Below, in pieces: positions 8,499 to 17,605 of a stretch of DNA of 60,387 nucleotides. The DNA is taken from contig JAHJRE010000233.1 of the NCBI GenBank assembly GCA_018831055.1, forward strand, positions 1 to 60,387. The letters are read 5' to 3'. The notes under the pieces are model-generated. The model ran no database searches, was not told the origin of the DNA, and worked only from the letters and a program-made list of their open reading frames with translations. Each line of letters starts with the position of its first letter. Positions within the stretch are counted from its first letter, which is position 1. The translations under genes and the position numbers were made by a program. Source of the stretch: Bacteroidota bacterium. Lineage in GTDB: Bacteria; Bacteroidota; Bacteroidia; Bacteroidales; B18-G4.

Positions 8499-9716
8499 TC
8501 AGGTTGTTTCCTTATCGCTAATCGCCAGTTTCCAGTAAGGTATAACATTTATTATGTGTTCTTTTACTTTCAGTTCATCTTCCTGGTCAGTGGTTACAAT
8601 CAGTCCCTTTTTTACACCACAGTATTCCATAGCTTCAATAATCCCATTGGTTTCCCGTGTCAGATTATCACTTTTTAACGACGAACATACCTGAAGGCAA
8701 TGGTTTATGACACCTTCCTCTTTGATGATAAAATCACACTCATAACGGTTGGTGTAATAAAAAACCTGTGCTCCCTTTCTTCGGTAATGCAGGAATACAG
8801 CATTTTCCAGTATTCTTCCCTCATCTTTGGAAAACGAAAGCGAATTGGCATTTGCCAGACCGGTATCAATAGAATAAATCTTCCTCGGATTGAAGATTTG
8901 CTTTTTAAGGGAATAATCAAAACGTGGAATGGTAAATAAAAGATAACTATCCTGGAAGTAAGAGAGATAATCAATCACTGTTGTGGCCGATCCCAGTTCA
9001 AAAGTATTTTTCAACTGATTATAGGATAACACTTTTGATATATTCGATATGATGTATAAAAGCATTTGTTTAAGGGTTTCATGCCTTCTAACCTGCTGCC
9101 TGACCGCGATATCACGATAGATAATGTCATAAAGTATCTGATGAAGTATCTCCTGATCAGTATCTTTTAAATATTCAGGAAACCCGCCCTTATTGAAATA
9201 ATCCCTTGAAGAAGCCGTCGATGCCTTGCCCCCTGTGAATGTCAGAAATTCCTTGTAGGAAAACGGGAATATTTCCCTGATCAGATGCCTCCCGGTAAGT
9301 TTGGTTCCTAATTCCCTGCTTAGCATTGAAGCATTGGAACCGGTAATAAACACCTGATATTTCTCGTCATGCAAGGCTCTGATGTATCGTTCCCATTCAG
9401 GAATCACTTGTATCTCATCGAAATAAATTTTCTTAACTCTTTTTTCTTTAATGATTTCGTCCAGTTTGTTAAAGTCATCCAGAGCAAAACCACTTAACTT
9501 TGGATCCTCAAAATTCAGGAACAAAAAAGGTTCATCCTTCGGGAATAATTGTCTCAATAAAGTACTTTTCCCGCACCTCCTTATCCCGCTGATAATGTTG
9601 ATATGACTCCCCTTTAGTGATATTTGCCCGGCAATATCTCTTTCAATACCTCTTCCCAGATGACTGTTCCTCTCCTGCTGAGATTCCAGCACTTCAGAAA
9701 TAGCTGATTTTAACAT
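8499..9716 (-). CDS. AAA_14/DUF4143 family ATPase
   Basis: A 405-residue cytoplasmic ATPase. It has a P-loop GIRRCGKST at residues 44-52 and a Walker B KIYFDEIQ at about 96-103, followed by sensor-like ITGSNASML and then a C-terminal DUF4143 domain with a restriction-endonuclease-like look (YYTNRYECDFIIKEEG). This AAA_14 plus DUF4143 architecture is widespread and often multicopy in Bacteroidota and archaea, and its cellular role is unknown. It is a single-gene unit divergent from metG and flanked downstream by a tandem-repeat array. The family is sometimes loosely called HolB-like, but that should not be read as a DNA polymerase function. Confidence 0.85.
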   Translation of the reverse strand: MLKSAISEVLESQQERNSHLGRGIERDIAGQISLKGSHINIISGIRRCGKSTLLRQLFPKDEPFLFLNFEDPKLSGFALDDFNKLDEIIKEKRVKKIYFDEIQVIPEWERYIRALHDEKYQVFITGSNASMLSRELGTKLTGRHLIREIFPFSYKEFLTFTGGKASTASSRDYFNKGGFPEYLKDTDQEILHQILYDIIYRDIAVRQQVRRHETLKQMLLYIISNISKVLSYNQLKNTFELGSATTVIDYLSYFQDSYLLFTIPRFDYSLKKQIFNPRKIYSIDTGLANANSLSFSKDEGRILENAVFLHYRRKGAQVFYYTNRYECDFIIKEEGVINHCLQVCSSLKSDNLTRETNGIIEAMEYCGVKKGLIVTTDQEDELKVKEHIINVIPYWKLAISDKETT

Positions 9717-9860
9717 GACAGCAAAATTTTATTTTACAAAAATAATATATTTTATATTAGCAATGTAAACTAATAATAAAAGGTACATATCGTACTTTTA
9801 CGTGAGTTTCAGGATGCAACTTGTTATCAATCATTCCTGATACCCATATAACATTATTCC

Positions 9861-9868
9861 TATCTTTG
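9861..9868 (+). promoter_or_regulatory. Candidate promoter -7 box for metG
   Basis: TATCTTTG matches the Bacteroidota TAnnTTTG box and lies 24 bases before the metG ATG. No clear -33 TTG is seen at the usual distance. Confidence 0.45.
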
Positions 9869-9892
9869 CCGAAATTCAAGAAAAGCTGCAAA

Positions 9893-11953
9893 ATGTCCGA
9901 TAATAAGAAAGCATTTAAAAGATATACCATTACTTCTGCTCTGCCATATGCCAATGGTCCGATCCATATTGGTCATCTGGCGGGGGTTTATGTTCCGGCC
10001 GACATTTACGCCCGTTATCTACGGATGCAAGGCGAAGACGTATTGTTCATAGGGGGATCCGACGAGCACGGGGTACCTATCACCATCAAGGCAAGGCAAC
10101 AGGGCGTTAGTCCACAGGAAATTGTAGACAAATATCACGCGATCATCCGGGATTCATTTGCAGCGTTTGGCATTTCCTTCGATGTTTATTCCAGGACATC
10201 GGCTCCCATACATCATGAGACGGCATCTGAATTTTTCCGTAAGCTATATGAAAAGGGGGAATTTACCGAAAAAACCACCTTGCAGTATTACGATGAAGAA
10301 GCCGGACACTTCCTGGCCGACCGGTATATTACGGGAACCTGTCCGCACTGTAGTTTCGATAGAGCTTACGGCGACCAGTGTGAAAACTGCGGTACTTCTC
10401 TCAGTCCGACCGACCTCATCAATCCCCGTTCTGCGCTAAGCGGTAACGCTCCGGTGATGAAAGAAACCAAACACTGGTATCTTCCGCTCGACCGTTACGA
10501 AGGCTGGCTGAGAGAATGGATCCTGGAAGGCCATGAAAGCGACTGGAAACCTAATGTTTACGGTCAGTGCAAATCCTGGATCGATCAGGGACTGCAACCC
10601 AGGGCCGTAACCCGCGACCTCGACTGGGGCGTTAAGGTTCCATTGGAAGGCACAGAAGAAAAAGTGCTTTATGTATGGTTCGATGCCCCCATAGGATACA
10701 TATCCGCCTCCAGGGAATGGAGCGAAAAAACAGGAAAAGACTGGGAACCCTACTGGAAAAGCCACGACTCCAGACTGGTTCACTTCATCGGTAAGGATAA
10801 CATCGTGTTCCATTGTATCATTTTCCCAGCTATGTTACATAAGGAAGGATCCTTTATCCTTCCCGACAATGTCCCGGCCAATGAATTCCTGAATCTTGAA
10901 GGAGAAAAGATCTCCACTTCGCGTAACTGGGCAGTCTGGTTACACGAATACCTGGAAGATTTCCCGGGAAGACAGGATGTGCTCCGGTACACCCTCTGTG
11001 CCAACGCCCCGGAATCAAAAGATAACGACTTCACATGGAAGGATTTTCAGGCAAGGAACAACAACGAGTTGCTTGCAATCTTTGGCAACCTGATCAACCG
11101 CACGATGGTATTAACGGAAAAATACTTCGGCGGAACGGTGCCGGCAGCAGGTGTGCTAACTGATATCGATAAATTAGTCCTGGAAGAGATCAAAACCTTC
11201 CCCGGCAGGATAGGAAGCCGCATTGAGCATTTCAAATTCCGGGAAGCCCTGAGCGAGATGATGAATCTGGCACGCCTCGGAAACAAATACCTCACCGACA
11301 GTGAACCCTGGAAGGTGATCCAAAGCGATGAAGAAAGGGTGAAGACCATTTTGAATGTATCACTGCAAATCTGCGCCAACCTTGCCATTCTCTCAAAGCC
11401 TTTCCTTCCCTTTACCGCAGAAAGACTGGTTTACCTGTTGAACCTTCCTGAGCTGGACTGGAACGATGCCGGCCGCAGCAACCTCTTGCCTGCCGGTCAT
11501 ATCCTGAACAAAGCCGAATATCTTTTCGAAAGGATAGATGATAAAATGATAGAAGCCCAGGTACAAAAACTCCTGGAAACGAAAAAAATGAACGAAGCAG
11601 CACAAGCCGGGGCTAAACCGGCAAAAGACAACATCAGTTACGACGATTTTGCAAAAATCGATATCCGTACCGGCACCATCCTGGAAGCCGAAAAAGTGCC
11701 CAAAACGAAAAAACTTCTGAAACTGAAGATTGATACAGGCATCGATAAACGTACCGTCGTTTCCGGAATTGCCGAATATTATGAGCCTGCCGCCATCATC
11801 GGGAAACAGGTATGCATCCTGGTTAACCTCGAACCCAGGCAGTTAAAAGGCATAGAGTCGCAAGGAATGATCCTGATGGCCGAGGATAATACCGGTAAAC
11901 TGGTTTTTGTTTCGCCTTCAGAGAAATTCATGAACGGCAGCGAGGTGAAATAA
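9893..11953 (+). CDS. metG: Methionine--tRNA ligase
   Basis: Charges tRNA-Met with methionine in the cytoplasm. The ATG at 9893 starts [20 protein letters not shown]; the earlier TTG at 9821 adds an unlikely extension. The class I signature HIGH is at residues 25-28, and the KMSKS-type loop is KISTS at 339-343. A CPHC...CENC zinc knuckle with Cys150, 153, 163 and 166 marks the MetG1 type. A C-terminal EMAP/Trbp111-like tRNA-binding domain begins at about residue 575 ([15 protein letters not shown]). The 686 residues match the usual length for MetG with this appended domain. It ends 13 bases before the convergent capsule operon. Confidence 0.97.
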   Translation: MSDNKKAFKRYTITSALPYANGPIHIGHLAGVYVPADIYARYLRMQGEDVLFIGGSDEHGVPITIKARQQGVSPQEIVDKYHAIIRDSFAAFGISFDVYSRTSAPIHHETASEFFRKLYEKGEFTEKTTLQYYDEEAGHFLADRYITGTCPHCSFDRAYGDQCENCGTSLSPTDLINPRSALSGNAPVMKETKHWYLPLDRYEGWLREWILEGHESDWKPNVYGQCKSWIDQGLQPRAVTRDLDWGVKVPLEGTEEKVLYVWFDAPIGYISASREWSEKTGKDWEPYWKSHDSRLVHFIGKDNIVFHCIIFPAMLHKEGSFILPDNVPANEFLNLEGEKISTSRNWAVWLHEYLEDFPGRQDVLRYTLCANAPESKDNDFTWKDFQARNNNELLAIFGNLINRTMVLTEKYFGGTVPAAGVLTDIDKLVLEEIKTFPGRIGSRIEHFKFREALSEMMNLARLGNKYLTDSEPWKVIQSDEERVKTILNVSLQICANLAILSKPFLPFTAERLVYLLNLPELDWNDAGRSNLLPAGHILNKAEYLFERIDDKMIEAQVQKLLETKKMNEAAQAGAKPAKDNISYDDFAKIDIRTGTILEAEKVPKTKKLLKLKIDTGIDKRTVVSGIAEYYEPAAIIGKQVCILVNLEPRQLKGIESQGMILMAEDNTGKLVFVSPSEKFMNGSEVK

Positions 11954-11966
11954 GTCTCTAATCGTC

Positions 11967-12683
11967 TCACTCTATGAAAAACTTCCATGCGCAGTAATAC
12001 TCTTCAGGATGAGGATCGGGCGGGCATGCAATACATTCGGTCTTAATGCGCTTATCGATAGCCTCCGCGAATGTTGTGTATTCAACCAAACCCCCTGATT
12101 TACATGGATAATCATCCAGTCCTTTGCGTTTGCGGGCCGATTGCACCCTGCAGTCATCCATCCTGAAAACAAAACTCTTCTCCGTTTCCTCATGGATGGA
12201 TTGCTTGTTAACGGAAGCATAAAGGCGATACTGAAGGGCCCTCTTCAAGCCTCCCAAACCGGGGTTTTCCGGGATATTGAGCAATCGTTTGATCGACCAG
12301 GCCTCATAGGGTGAAAATTGCCCCCAGGTTGAGTCGTTGCACCTCTTGGCATCATTCATGCCGCGTGTAAACTCAACCGCCTGGAACCAAACCCCGTCCA
12401 TAGCCAGCCAGTTTACAGCTACACCTTGTTTCAACTCCTGCAATTTGTCCTCCGGCATTTCCAGGAGGGGGATGGGTAATCCATCATCCAACTCAAAGCC
12501 AAGTATTTTAGCCAGTCGTTTCATATGGATCTCCTCACTGCGGGCAGAAGCAACCTTCAAAACTTCGAGCGCCTTTTCCCTGCCCAGCTGGTGCTGTACC
12601 TCCGCATACCACATGGCATGGTGCATCATACTGCGGTGAAAATAATCAATGATCAACCTGACGGTTTCCTTTTTGTTGTTCAT
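11967..12683 (-). CDS. DUF6125-like protein, last gene of the capsule operon
   Basis: A 238-residue soluble protein with no signal peptide or membrane segment. It has a conserved-looking C-terminal block: FRMDDCRVQSARKRKG, then a cysteine-bearing region DDYPCKSGG and ECIACPPDPHPEEYYCAW. The five cysteines in the last 70 residues and the charged MDDCRVQ motif could form a ligand- or metal-binding site. I think it belongs to the DUF6125 group, whose function is unknown; some relatives are annotated as cytosolic proteins. Its ATG overlaps the stop of the upstream gene by four bases (ATGA), which implies translational coupling. Confidence 0.6.
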   Translation of the reverse strand: MNNKKETVRLIIDYFHRSMMHHAMWYAEVQHQLGREKALEVLKVASARSEEIHMKRLAKILGFELDDGLPIPLLEMPEDKLQELKQGVAVNWLAMDGVWFQAVEFTRGMNDAKRCNDSTWGQFSPYEAWSIKRLLNIPENPGLGGLKRALQYRLYASVNKQSIHEETEKSFVFRMDDCRVQSARKRKGLDDYPCKSGGLVEYTTFAEAIDKRIKTECIACPPDPHPEEYYCAWKFFIE

Positions 12684-13183
12684 TTCCTCAACTCCTTTAT
12701 AAACAATGGATCACACAAGATGCTGGCCAGTACTGACGGAGCAACTTCGGTCCCATAACTTTTTAACTTCTCTATAATGGTTTCTTTATTGGTATCATCT
12801 TCCAGGATCTGGCGTATCTCTTTCATCTGGGATCCCTTCAGTTCATCCTGAAGAGCGGAAAGAATGATATTGTAAAACTCGTTGGTAGCCTGTTCCCGTG
12901 CCGGTAATCCAAAGGTTTTCAACTCATCGATTGAAGCTTCCAGGATTTCCCGTCCAAGCTTTTTACACGTTTCCAGATATTCTGACGATCCGGTTGTATC
13001 GCGAAGAGCCCAGCTGCTATAATCATAGGTTATCTTCTCGATCTGCCGGATCTTTTCAGAATGTTCCCCGAAGATCCTGGCAACTATGACTATAGTGTAT
13101 TTCTTCCAGGCTTCCAGGTCGAAACCCTTGACATTCAGCTTGTCAATCTGGTTCCGTAATAAATCTATTTCTTTCTGAGCCAT
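12680..13183 (-). CDS. Unassigned 167-residue alpha-helical protein in the capsule operon
   Basis: I do not recognise a named family with confidence. The protein is soluble, charged and predicted to be almost all helical. Its N-terminal half carries GFDLEAWKKYTIVIVARIFG and YDYSSWALRDTTG, a block I have an impression of seeing at the start of other unassigned Bacteroidota proteins. The C-terminal half has a long helical stretch (LQDELKGSQMKEIRQILEDD). It starts 45 bases after UpxY and is coupled by a 4-base overlap to the DUF6125-like gene, so it is probably co-transcribed with the polysaccharide export genes. Confidence 0.6.
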   Translation of the reverse strand: MAQKEIDLLRNQIDKLNVKGFDLEAWKKYTIVIVARIFGEHSEKIRQIEKITYDYSSWALRDTTGSSEYLETCKKLGREILEASIDELKTFGLPAREQATNEFYNIILSALQDELKGSQMKEIRQILEDDTNKETIIEKLKSYGTEVAPSVLASILCDPLFIKELRK

Positions 13184-13228
13184 GATATGATATTAAATTG
13201 GGATAAATTTAATAAAAAGAATCATGCA

Positions 13229-13750
13229 TCAGGTTGTTTCTATTGTCCTTAAAAACGCTGCTGGGATCTCCACAAACAATTCCTTGCCAACACCGGCAAT
13301 CTCAATCCTGACCTTTTGCTTCCCAAGCACCCTGACCAGGTTACCCTGCAACCCTTTCATGGCGCCTTCAATGACTTCCACCAATTGTCCGGGAACCAGA
13401 CTGCTTGTATCTATATTCAGGTTTTCACCCTGCGCAATGAAAGTTTTTATGGCTTCAATCTGTTGTGGAGGTATAGGTACAGCTTTGCCTTCAAAAGTGA
13501 TGTATCTGACAACATGTATGGAGGCATTTAACACCTCAAAATATTCTTTTACCGAAACCCTGGCAAAAATATAGGAGCGGAAAAGTGGTTCTTCCACCCA
13601 TTTCTTACGGTCAGACCACTGTTTCAGGGTTTTCACCAAAGGCAGGTAACTTTCAATGCCAGCTTCTTTCAAGTCTTCCCAGGCTCTTTTTTCGGACCTA
13701 GGCCGGGTGTACAAAGCGTGCCAGTGATACTCGTGTTTTGGTTTAACCAT
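13229..13750 (-). CDS. UpxY/NusG-family transcription antiterminator
   Basis: A NusG paralogue of the type that lets RNA polymerase read through long capsule operons in Bacteroidota. The N-terminal NGN domain starts with HWHALYTRPRSEKRAWEDL, the typical UpxY opening, and includes PLFRSYIFARV. A KOW motif lies near residues 120-160 (LVPGQLVEVIEGAMKGLQGN). The 173 residues match the family. Unlike the usual Bacteroides arrangement, where upxY is the first gene, here it follows the wza-wzc pair by 42 bases. It may act on a distant operon or serve as operon feedback. Confidence 0.9.
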   Translation of the reverse strand: MVKPKHEYHWHALYTRPRSEKRAWEDLKEAGIESYLPLVKTLKQWSDRKKWVEEPLFRSYIFARVSVKEYFEVLNASIHVVRYITFEGKAVPIPPQQIEAIKTFIAQGENLNIDTSSLVPGQLVEVIEGAMKGLQGNLVRVLGKQKVRIEIAGVGKELFVEIPAAFLRTIETT

Positions 13751-13792
13751 GGATCATCGGTTTACTGAACAAGCTCCCTGTAAGGAATAATA

Positions 13793-16279
13793 TTAACTGC
13801 CGAAGATCCTGCGAAGCACAGATTTTTTCTCCACATCCTTATCATCGGAGTAATACCCGTAACCATAACCATAGCCGTAACCATAGCCGTAACCGTAACC
13901 ATAGCCGTAACCATAGCCATAGCCATAACCATAGCCATAGCCATAACCATAACCGCTGCGGCCCAGCTTAACGTCGTTGATCAGGATGCAGGTGTTTGGA
14001 ATATTCCTTAGTTCAATGTCTTTGATAATGGAACCAAACACCTTCTTATGAGTGTAATTCTGCCTTACAATGAATAAGTTGGCATCAGTGTGTTTCATCA
14101 GGAGAAAGGCATCGGTAACCAGTCCGACAGGAGGTGTGTCGATAATAATAAAGTCATATCTTTTCTTCAGCTCCTCAAACATCTCATTGGTTTTGTCGGA
14201 GGCGATCAATTCAGCCGGATTTGGAGGCACAGGACCTGCCATTACCACATCCATATTCTCAATGGGAGAAGTCTGGATCATCTCATCGATAGTACATTTA
14301 TTGATCAGATATGATGTTATCCCGACCGTATTTGTTAGTCCAAAATCCTGGTAAATCTTGGGTTTTCTAAGGTCGAAACCCATTAAAAGGGTCTTTTTCC
14401 CATAAAAGGCATATATAGAGGACAGATTTATAGACACAAAAGTCTTACCGGCACTTACCATATCCGATGTAACCAGGAGGGTTTGCTGCTCCTTACCCTT
14501 CAGGATATACTGGATATTGGTTCTGACCGACCGGAAGGACTCAGCGATGGATGATTTGGGTGATTCGGCAACAACGAGTTTGGAAATTTTGGTACTATGA
14601 ATGATATGGCCAACGATAGGAATCTTTGTCAGTTTTTCAACATCCGATCTTTCCACAATTTTATCATTCAGGTAATCTTTCCCCAGGACGAAGGCCACGG
14701 GGAGAACCAGGCCCAGCAAAAGGGCAATCGTATAGTTCAGGCTTTTCTTTGGAAATACCTGGGATTGTCCATCCGTTCTGGCTATATCGATAATTTCGTT
14801 ATCGGGGAAATTCGAGGCTTCGGTGATCTGAGCTTCCGATCTTTTCTGCAACAGGAATGTGTACATGGTATTGCTCAGGTTGAAATCCCTTTCGATATTG
14901 AACAAAGTTCTCTGTGTTCTGGGGAGTCGCTGCATTCGTTTTTGCATATCTCCTACGCGGTCGTCGATATCGGCAATACCAATATTCGAGGTATTGATGA
15001 TACTGTTTATATTCTCGAGCAAAGCATCACGTGTATTGCGGATCTTTTGGTTTAGTTCGGTAACCAGAGGATTGGTCTCACGCGCAGCCGACAATAGTTC
15101 TGTTTTCTGATTATTCAGTTCGATGAGCTCGGTAGTTAGCTGATTAAGCAAAGGATCCTCTATCCCCATGGAAGATGGGACAACCAGCTTATCGAGGTTA
15201 TCTATGTTTTTCTGAAGATATTCCTTAAGGTTAACATAATACTTCGCTTTCACCATCAACTCCGCCTTTTGTGTTTGCAGTTCTTTCATATGCTCAAACA
15301 CCATCTGTGTTTCGAAGTCGATATCCATTACTTCATTATTCAGACGGAATGTCTCAAGATTTTGCTCGGCATAAATCAGTGTGTCTTCAATACCTTTCAG
15401 TTCCTGGTTAATAAATTCAATCGTATTCCGTGCTACCTTGTTCTTTTTCTCCAGTTCTCTTGATAGGTAAGCCTGGGTAAGAAAATTAAGGAAATCAACC
15501 AACTTTTTCACATTATTCCCCTTCAGGGATATTTTCAAAAGCGAAGCTTCCCTCTGCACTGGTTCAATCTCAAGTCCACGGAATCTGCCTACCAGCGACT
15601 GGTAGCTGTTAAAGACAAAAAGGTAATCGTTTTCCTTATCCTTTTCAGGATCGAAATTACTGTTCAAAACAACCCTGAAACTGTATTCCGGTGTTTCAAT
15701 AATTTCCCCGAAAAAAAATTCCTTGTCAAGATTAACACTTTCCAGTTTTTTATCAGCAACAGGTTCCCCTTCGTTGTAATAATAAAGGGAAATATTCTGA
15801 CCTTCCGCTGATAATCTGAATTTAGAGTTAGAAATGACATTAACATGAAACTGAAGGTTAACCGCTTGAATATGGCTTGTATCAAACTCAACGCTAAACG
15901 GTGAATCACCGTAGATCTCTTTCAGAATGAAATCCTTTTCCTGAAAGTATGACACTTCAAAAGGCAGGCTTTTAACTGTGCGCAAGGCCAGAGAATAGGA
16001 TTGCAGTATCCCGATTTCATTTTCAATATTCTGCTGCCTCCTGCCAAAAGAACCCAGACCTATCAGTGCCTGCGGGTCCATAGAAGCATCATCTTTAACC
16101 AGTACCGTTGTGGATATTTCATAAACCGGTTCCGTGTATTTATTGAACAGAAAGGCTATGATAAGGGCAACGATGATGGTGAGTACAAATAAATACCAAT
16201 ACCGGTAAAATTTAAAAAACAAGGCTTTAAAATCAATGGATTCTTCCTTGTTAAGCTCATAGAATTTTTCCTGGTCCAC
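13793..16279 (-). CDS. Wzc-like polysaccharide co-polymerase / tyrosine autokinase
   Basis: Controls polymerisation and export of a capsule or exopolysaccharide at the inner membrane. Two membrane segments (about residues 30-52 and 525-545) flank a long Wzz-type periplasmic domain with coiled coils. The cytoplasmic BY-kinase domain has Walker A SDMVSAGKT (Lys612), Walker A' LLMGFDLRKPK and Walker B FIIIDTPPVGL. The C-terminal tail, normally a tyrosine cluster that is autophosphorylated, is here an unbroken run of 17 Gly-Tyr dipeptides followed by one more Tyr (18 tyrosines, 13850-13955). It is encoded by near-identical hexanucleotides, so its length could change by slippage. The start is 11 bases after the Wza-like gene. 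Confidence 0.93.
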   Translation of the reverse strand: MDQEKFYELNKEESIDFKALFFKFYRYWYLFVLTIIVALIIAFLFNKYTEPVYEISTTVLVKDDASMDPQALIGLGSFGRRQQNIENEIGILQSYSLALRTVKSLPFEVSYFQEKDFILKEIYGDSPFSVEFDTSHIQAVNLQFHVNVISNSKFRLSAEGQNISLYYYNEGEPVADKKLESVNLDKEFFFGEIIETPEYSFRVVLNSNFDPEKDKENDYLFVFNSYQSLVGRFRGLEIEPVQREASLLKISLKGNNVKKLVDFLNFLTQAYLSRELEKKNKVARNTIEFINQELKGIEDTLIYAEQNLETFRLNNEVMDIDFETQMVFEHMKELQTQKAELMVKAKYYVNLKEYLQKNIDNLDKLVVPSSMGIEDPLLNQLTTELIELNNQKTELLSAARETNPLVTELNQKIRNTRDALLENINSIINTSNIGIADIDDRVGDMQKRMQRLPRTQRTLFNIERDFNLSNTMYTFLLQKRSEAQITEASNFPDNEIIDIARTDGQSQVFPKKSLNYTIALLLGLVLPVAFVLGKDYLNDKIVERSDVEKLTKIPIVGHIIHSTKISKLVVAESPKSSIAESFRSVRTNIQYILKGKEQQTLLVTSDMVSAGKTFVSINLSSIYAFYGKKTLLMGFDLRKPKIYQDFGLTNTVGITSYLINKCTIDEMIQTSPIENMDVVMAGPVPPNPAELIASDKTNEMFEELKKRYDFIIIDTPPVGLVTDAFLLMKHTDANLFIVRQNYTHKKVFGSIIKDIELRNIPNTCILINDVKLGRSGYGYGYGYGYGYGYGYGYGYGYGYGYGYGYGYGYYSDDKDVEKKSVLRRIFGS
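13853..13955 (-). repeat. In-frame 6-bp tandem repeat encoding (Gly-Tyr)17
   Basis: Seventeen consecutive GGN-TAY codon pairs lie in the kinase gene. Gly codons are mostly GGT and GGC, and Tyr codons are a mix of TAT and TAC. The unit length of six keeps the frame whatever the copy number. Confidence 0.95.
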
Positions 16280-16290
16280 GGAATAGGGTT

Positions 16291-17067
16291 TTAATTATTG
16301 AAATAATTGATCAGGAGCAATGCAGTAGAAATAGCCGCGAAAATTACGGCATAAGGGAACTGGGCAAAAGTGAACTGTTTCCCTTTGAGTGGCTCAGCAT
16401 AAACAATATCGTTAGGCTTCAGGTAATAATAGTCAGAGGCAATGATCGATTTCTCAGTCAGGTCGAGCCGGTGTATCACCGATCCCTTTTCTGTTTGCCG
16501 GATGAGGGCAACCCGGTTTCTGTTGGCAAAATCCGTCAGGTCACCCCCCATGGATATGGCCTGGAAAAGATTGATCCTGTCCTGATAAATATTATACTTA
16601 CCCGGACGATTAAACTCACCGATCAGGGTTACATTGAAATTAGCCAGTTTTACCGAGATACTTGTTTCTACAAAAAAGATGTCGATCTTTTCCTGCAGTG
16701 ATACCTTGATCTCCTGGGTTGTTTGGTTAAGGACGAAAAAAGAACCCACAAGCGGAAAATCAATATACCCTGAATCATTCACGGTATAGCCTTCCAGATA
16801 CAAAGTAGCATCGGTGTATTGCTGGGTTTGCCTTTCCCCCTGGTTCAGATAATTGTTTGCCTTGTCATCCATACTGGTAACCCGGATATAAAGGATATCC
16901 CCGGGCTGAACCTTGTAATCTGCTTTTAATTCATTCTGGTAAACTGAAATGGTGTCGTTTTCCAGTGCACTTTGGAGGTAAATAATCTTTTTCTGCGGAA
17001 CACAAGATGCAATCATTAAAAGGATGCCAAGCAATCCGATAAAACTCAGTGCTGATTTGATTCGCAT
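16291..17067 (-). CDS. Wza-like polysaccharide export lipoprotein
   Basis: Outer-membrane or periplasmic part of the capsule export channel. The ATG at 17067 gives a lipoprotein signal (MIASC, Cys22); a TTG 14 codons upstream is rejected. A Poly_export domain (YKVQPGDILYIRVTSMDD) is followed by an SLBB-like domain (VTLIGEFNRPGKYNIYQDR). Unlike E. coli Wza, and as in many Bacteroidota relatives, it ends in a hydrophobic segment (FPYAVIFAAISTALLLINYF). At 258 residues it is short and typical for this phylum. It is the first gene of the wza-wzc-upxY unit. Confidence 0.92.
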   Translation of the reverse strand: MRIKSALSFIGLLGILLMIASCVPQKKIIYLQSALENDTISVYQNELKADYKVQPGDILYIRVTSMDDKANNYLNQGERQTQQYTDATLYLEGYTVNDSGYIDFPLVGSFFVLNQTTQEIKVSLQEKIDIFFVETSISVKLANFNVTLIGEFNRPGKYNIYQDRINLFQAISMGGDLTDFANRNRVALIRQTEKGSVIHRLDLTEKSIIASDYYYLKPNDIVYAEPLKGKQFTFAQFPYAVIFAAISTALLLINYFNN

Positions 17068-17106
17068 GTTTATTTTGTTAATCTGTTCAAGACCCGGTGT
17101 GAAATG

Positions 17107-17114
17107 CAAATGTA
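17107..17114 (-). promoter_or_regulatory. Candidate promoter -7 box for the capsule operon
   Basis: On the minus strand this reads TACATTTG, a TAnnTTTG match 39 bases before the Wza-like ATG. No convincing -33 element is present. Confidence 0.4.
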
Positions 17115-17605
17115 TATTTTTTTTTGGTAACAGGATTGAAAAAATGATCGCAAATCCTTCATATGTTTAACCGCATAATTAAATCCAAATAGAGTTATTA
17201 ACACTCAATGGTAAAATTCAATCTGGATCTATGCAATATAAGTTCCTGTAAATCTATTACATAAGATGATAAAAATCACATTTCCGGCAATTAAAATAAC
17301 GTTAAAGAACACTATTCACAAAAACCGGTTTATGATAGAAACACGGGTTAAGGGTATCCTTTCAGCATATCGGGTATAAATGGAAAAGCAAAAGGCATGA
17401 AAAGAAAGATGAGTAAGCAAGCGAAGAAGTCACCCATCAGGATCAGGACCGTTGCGGTACTAAGTCCCCCCACCCTGGAACAGATATTGGGAGGCTCACC
17501 CCAGTATGGATATTCCGGTTTGCCGGAAACCGGTGAATCTATGAACAAAACCCTGACATTTTTTTGCTGCAGAAGGCGATGGGAATAAACGGATAAGAGC
17601 GCTCA
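17115..17605. other. Gene-poor gap between the capsule operon and the CHAT gene
   Basis: About 490 bases with no well-supported gene. It holds an AT-rich stretch (17120-17345) and a perfect 7-bp hairpin (CCGGTTT, loop GCCGG, AAACCGG) at 17515-17533 without a T-run. An open frame at 17397-17588 (+) could encode a 63-residue basic peptide, but there is no family resemblance, no -7 box and only a weak AAGG before its ATG. Confidence 0.6.

Noticed and set aside
8499-9716. DUF4143 ATPase as part of a defence island
   Set aside because: No other defence genes are close, and the family is a common housekeeping-like orphan.
9821-9892. Longer metG start at TTG 9821
   Set aside because: The -7 box and the conserved start of MetG support the ATG at 9893.
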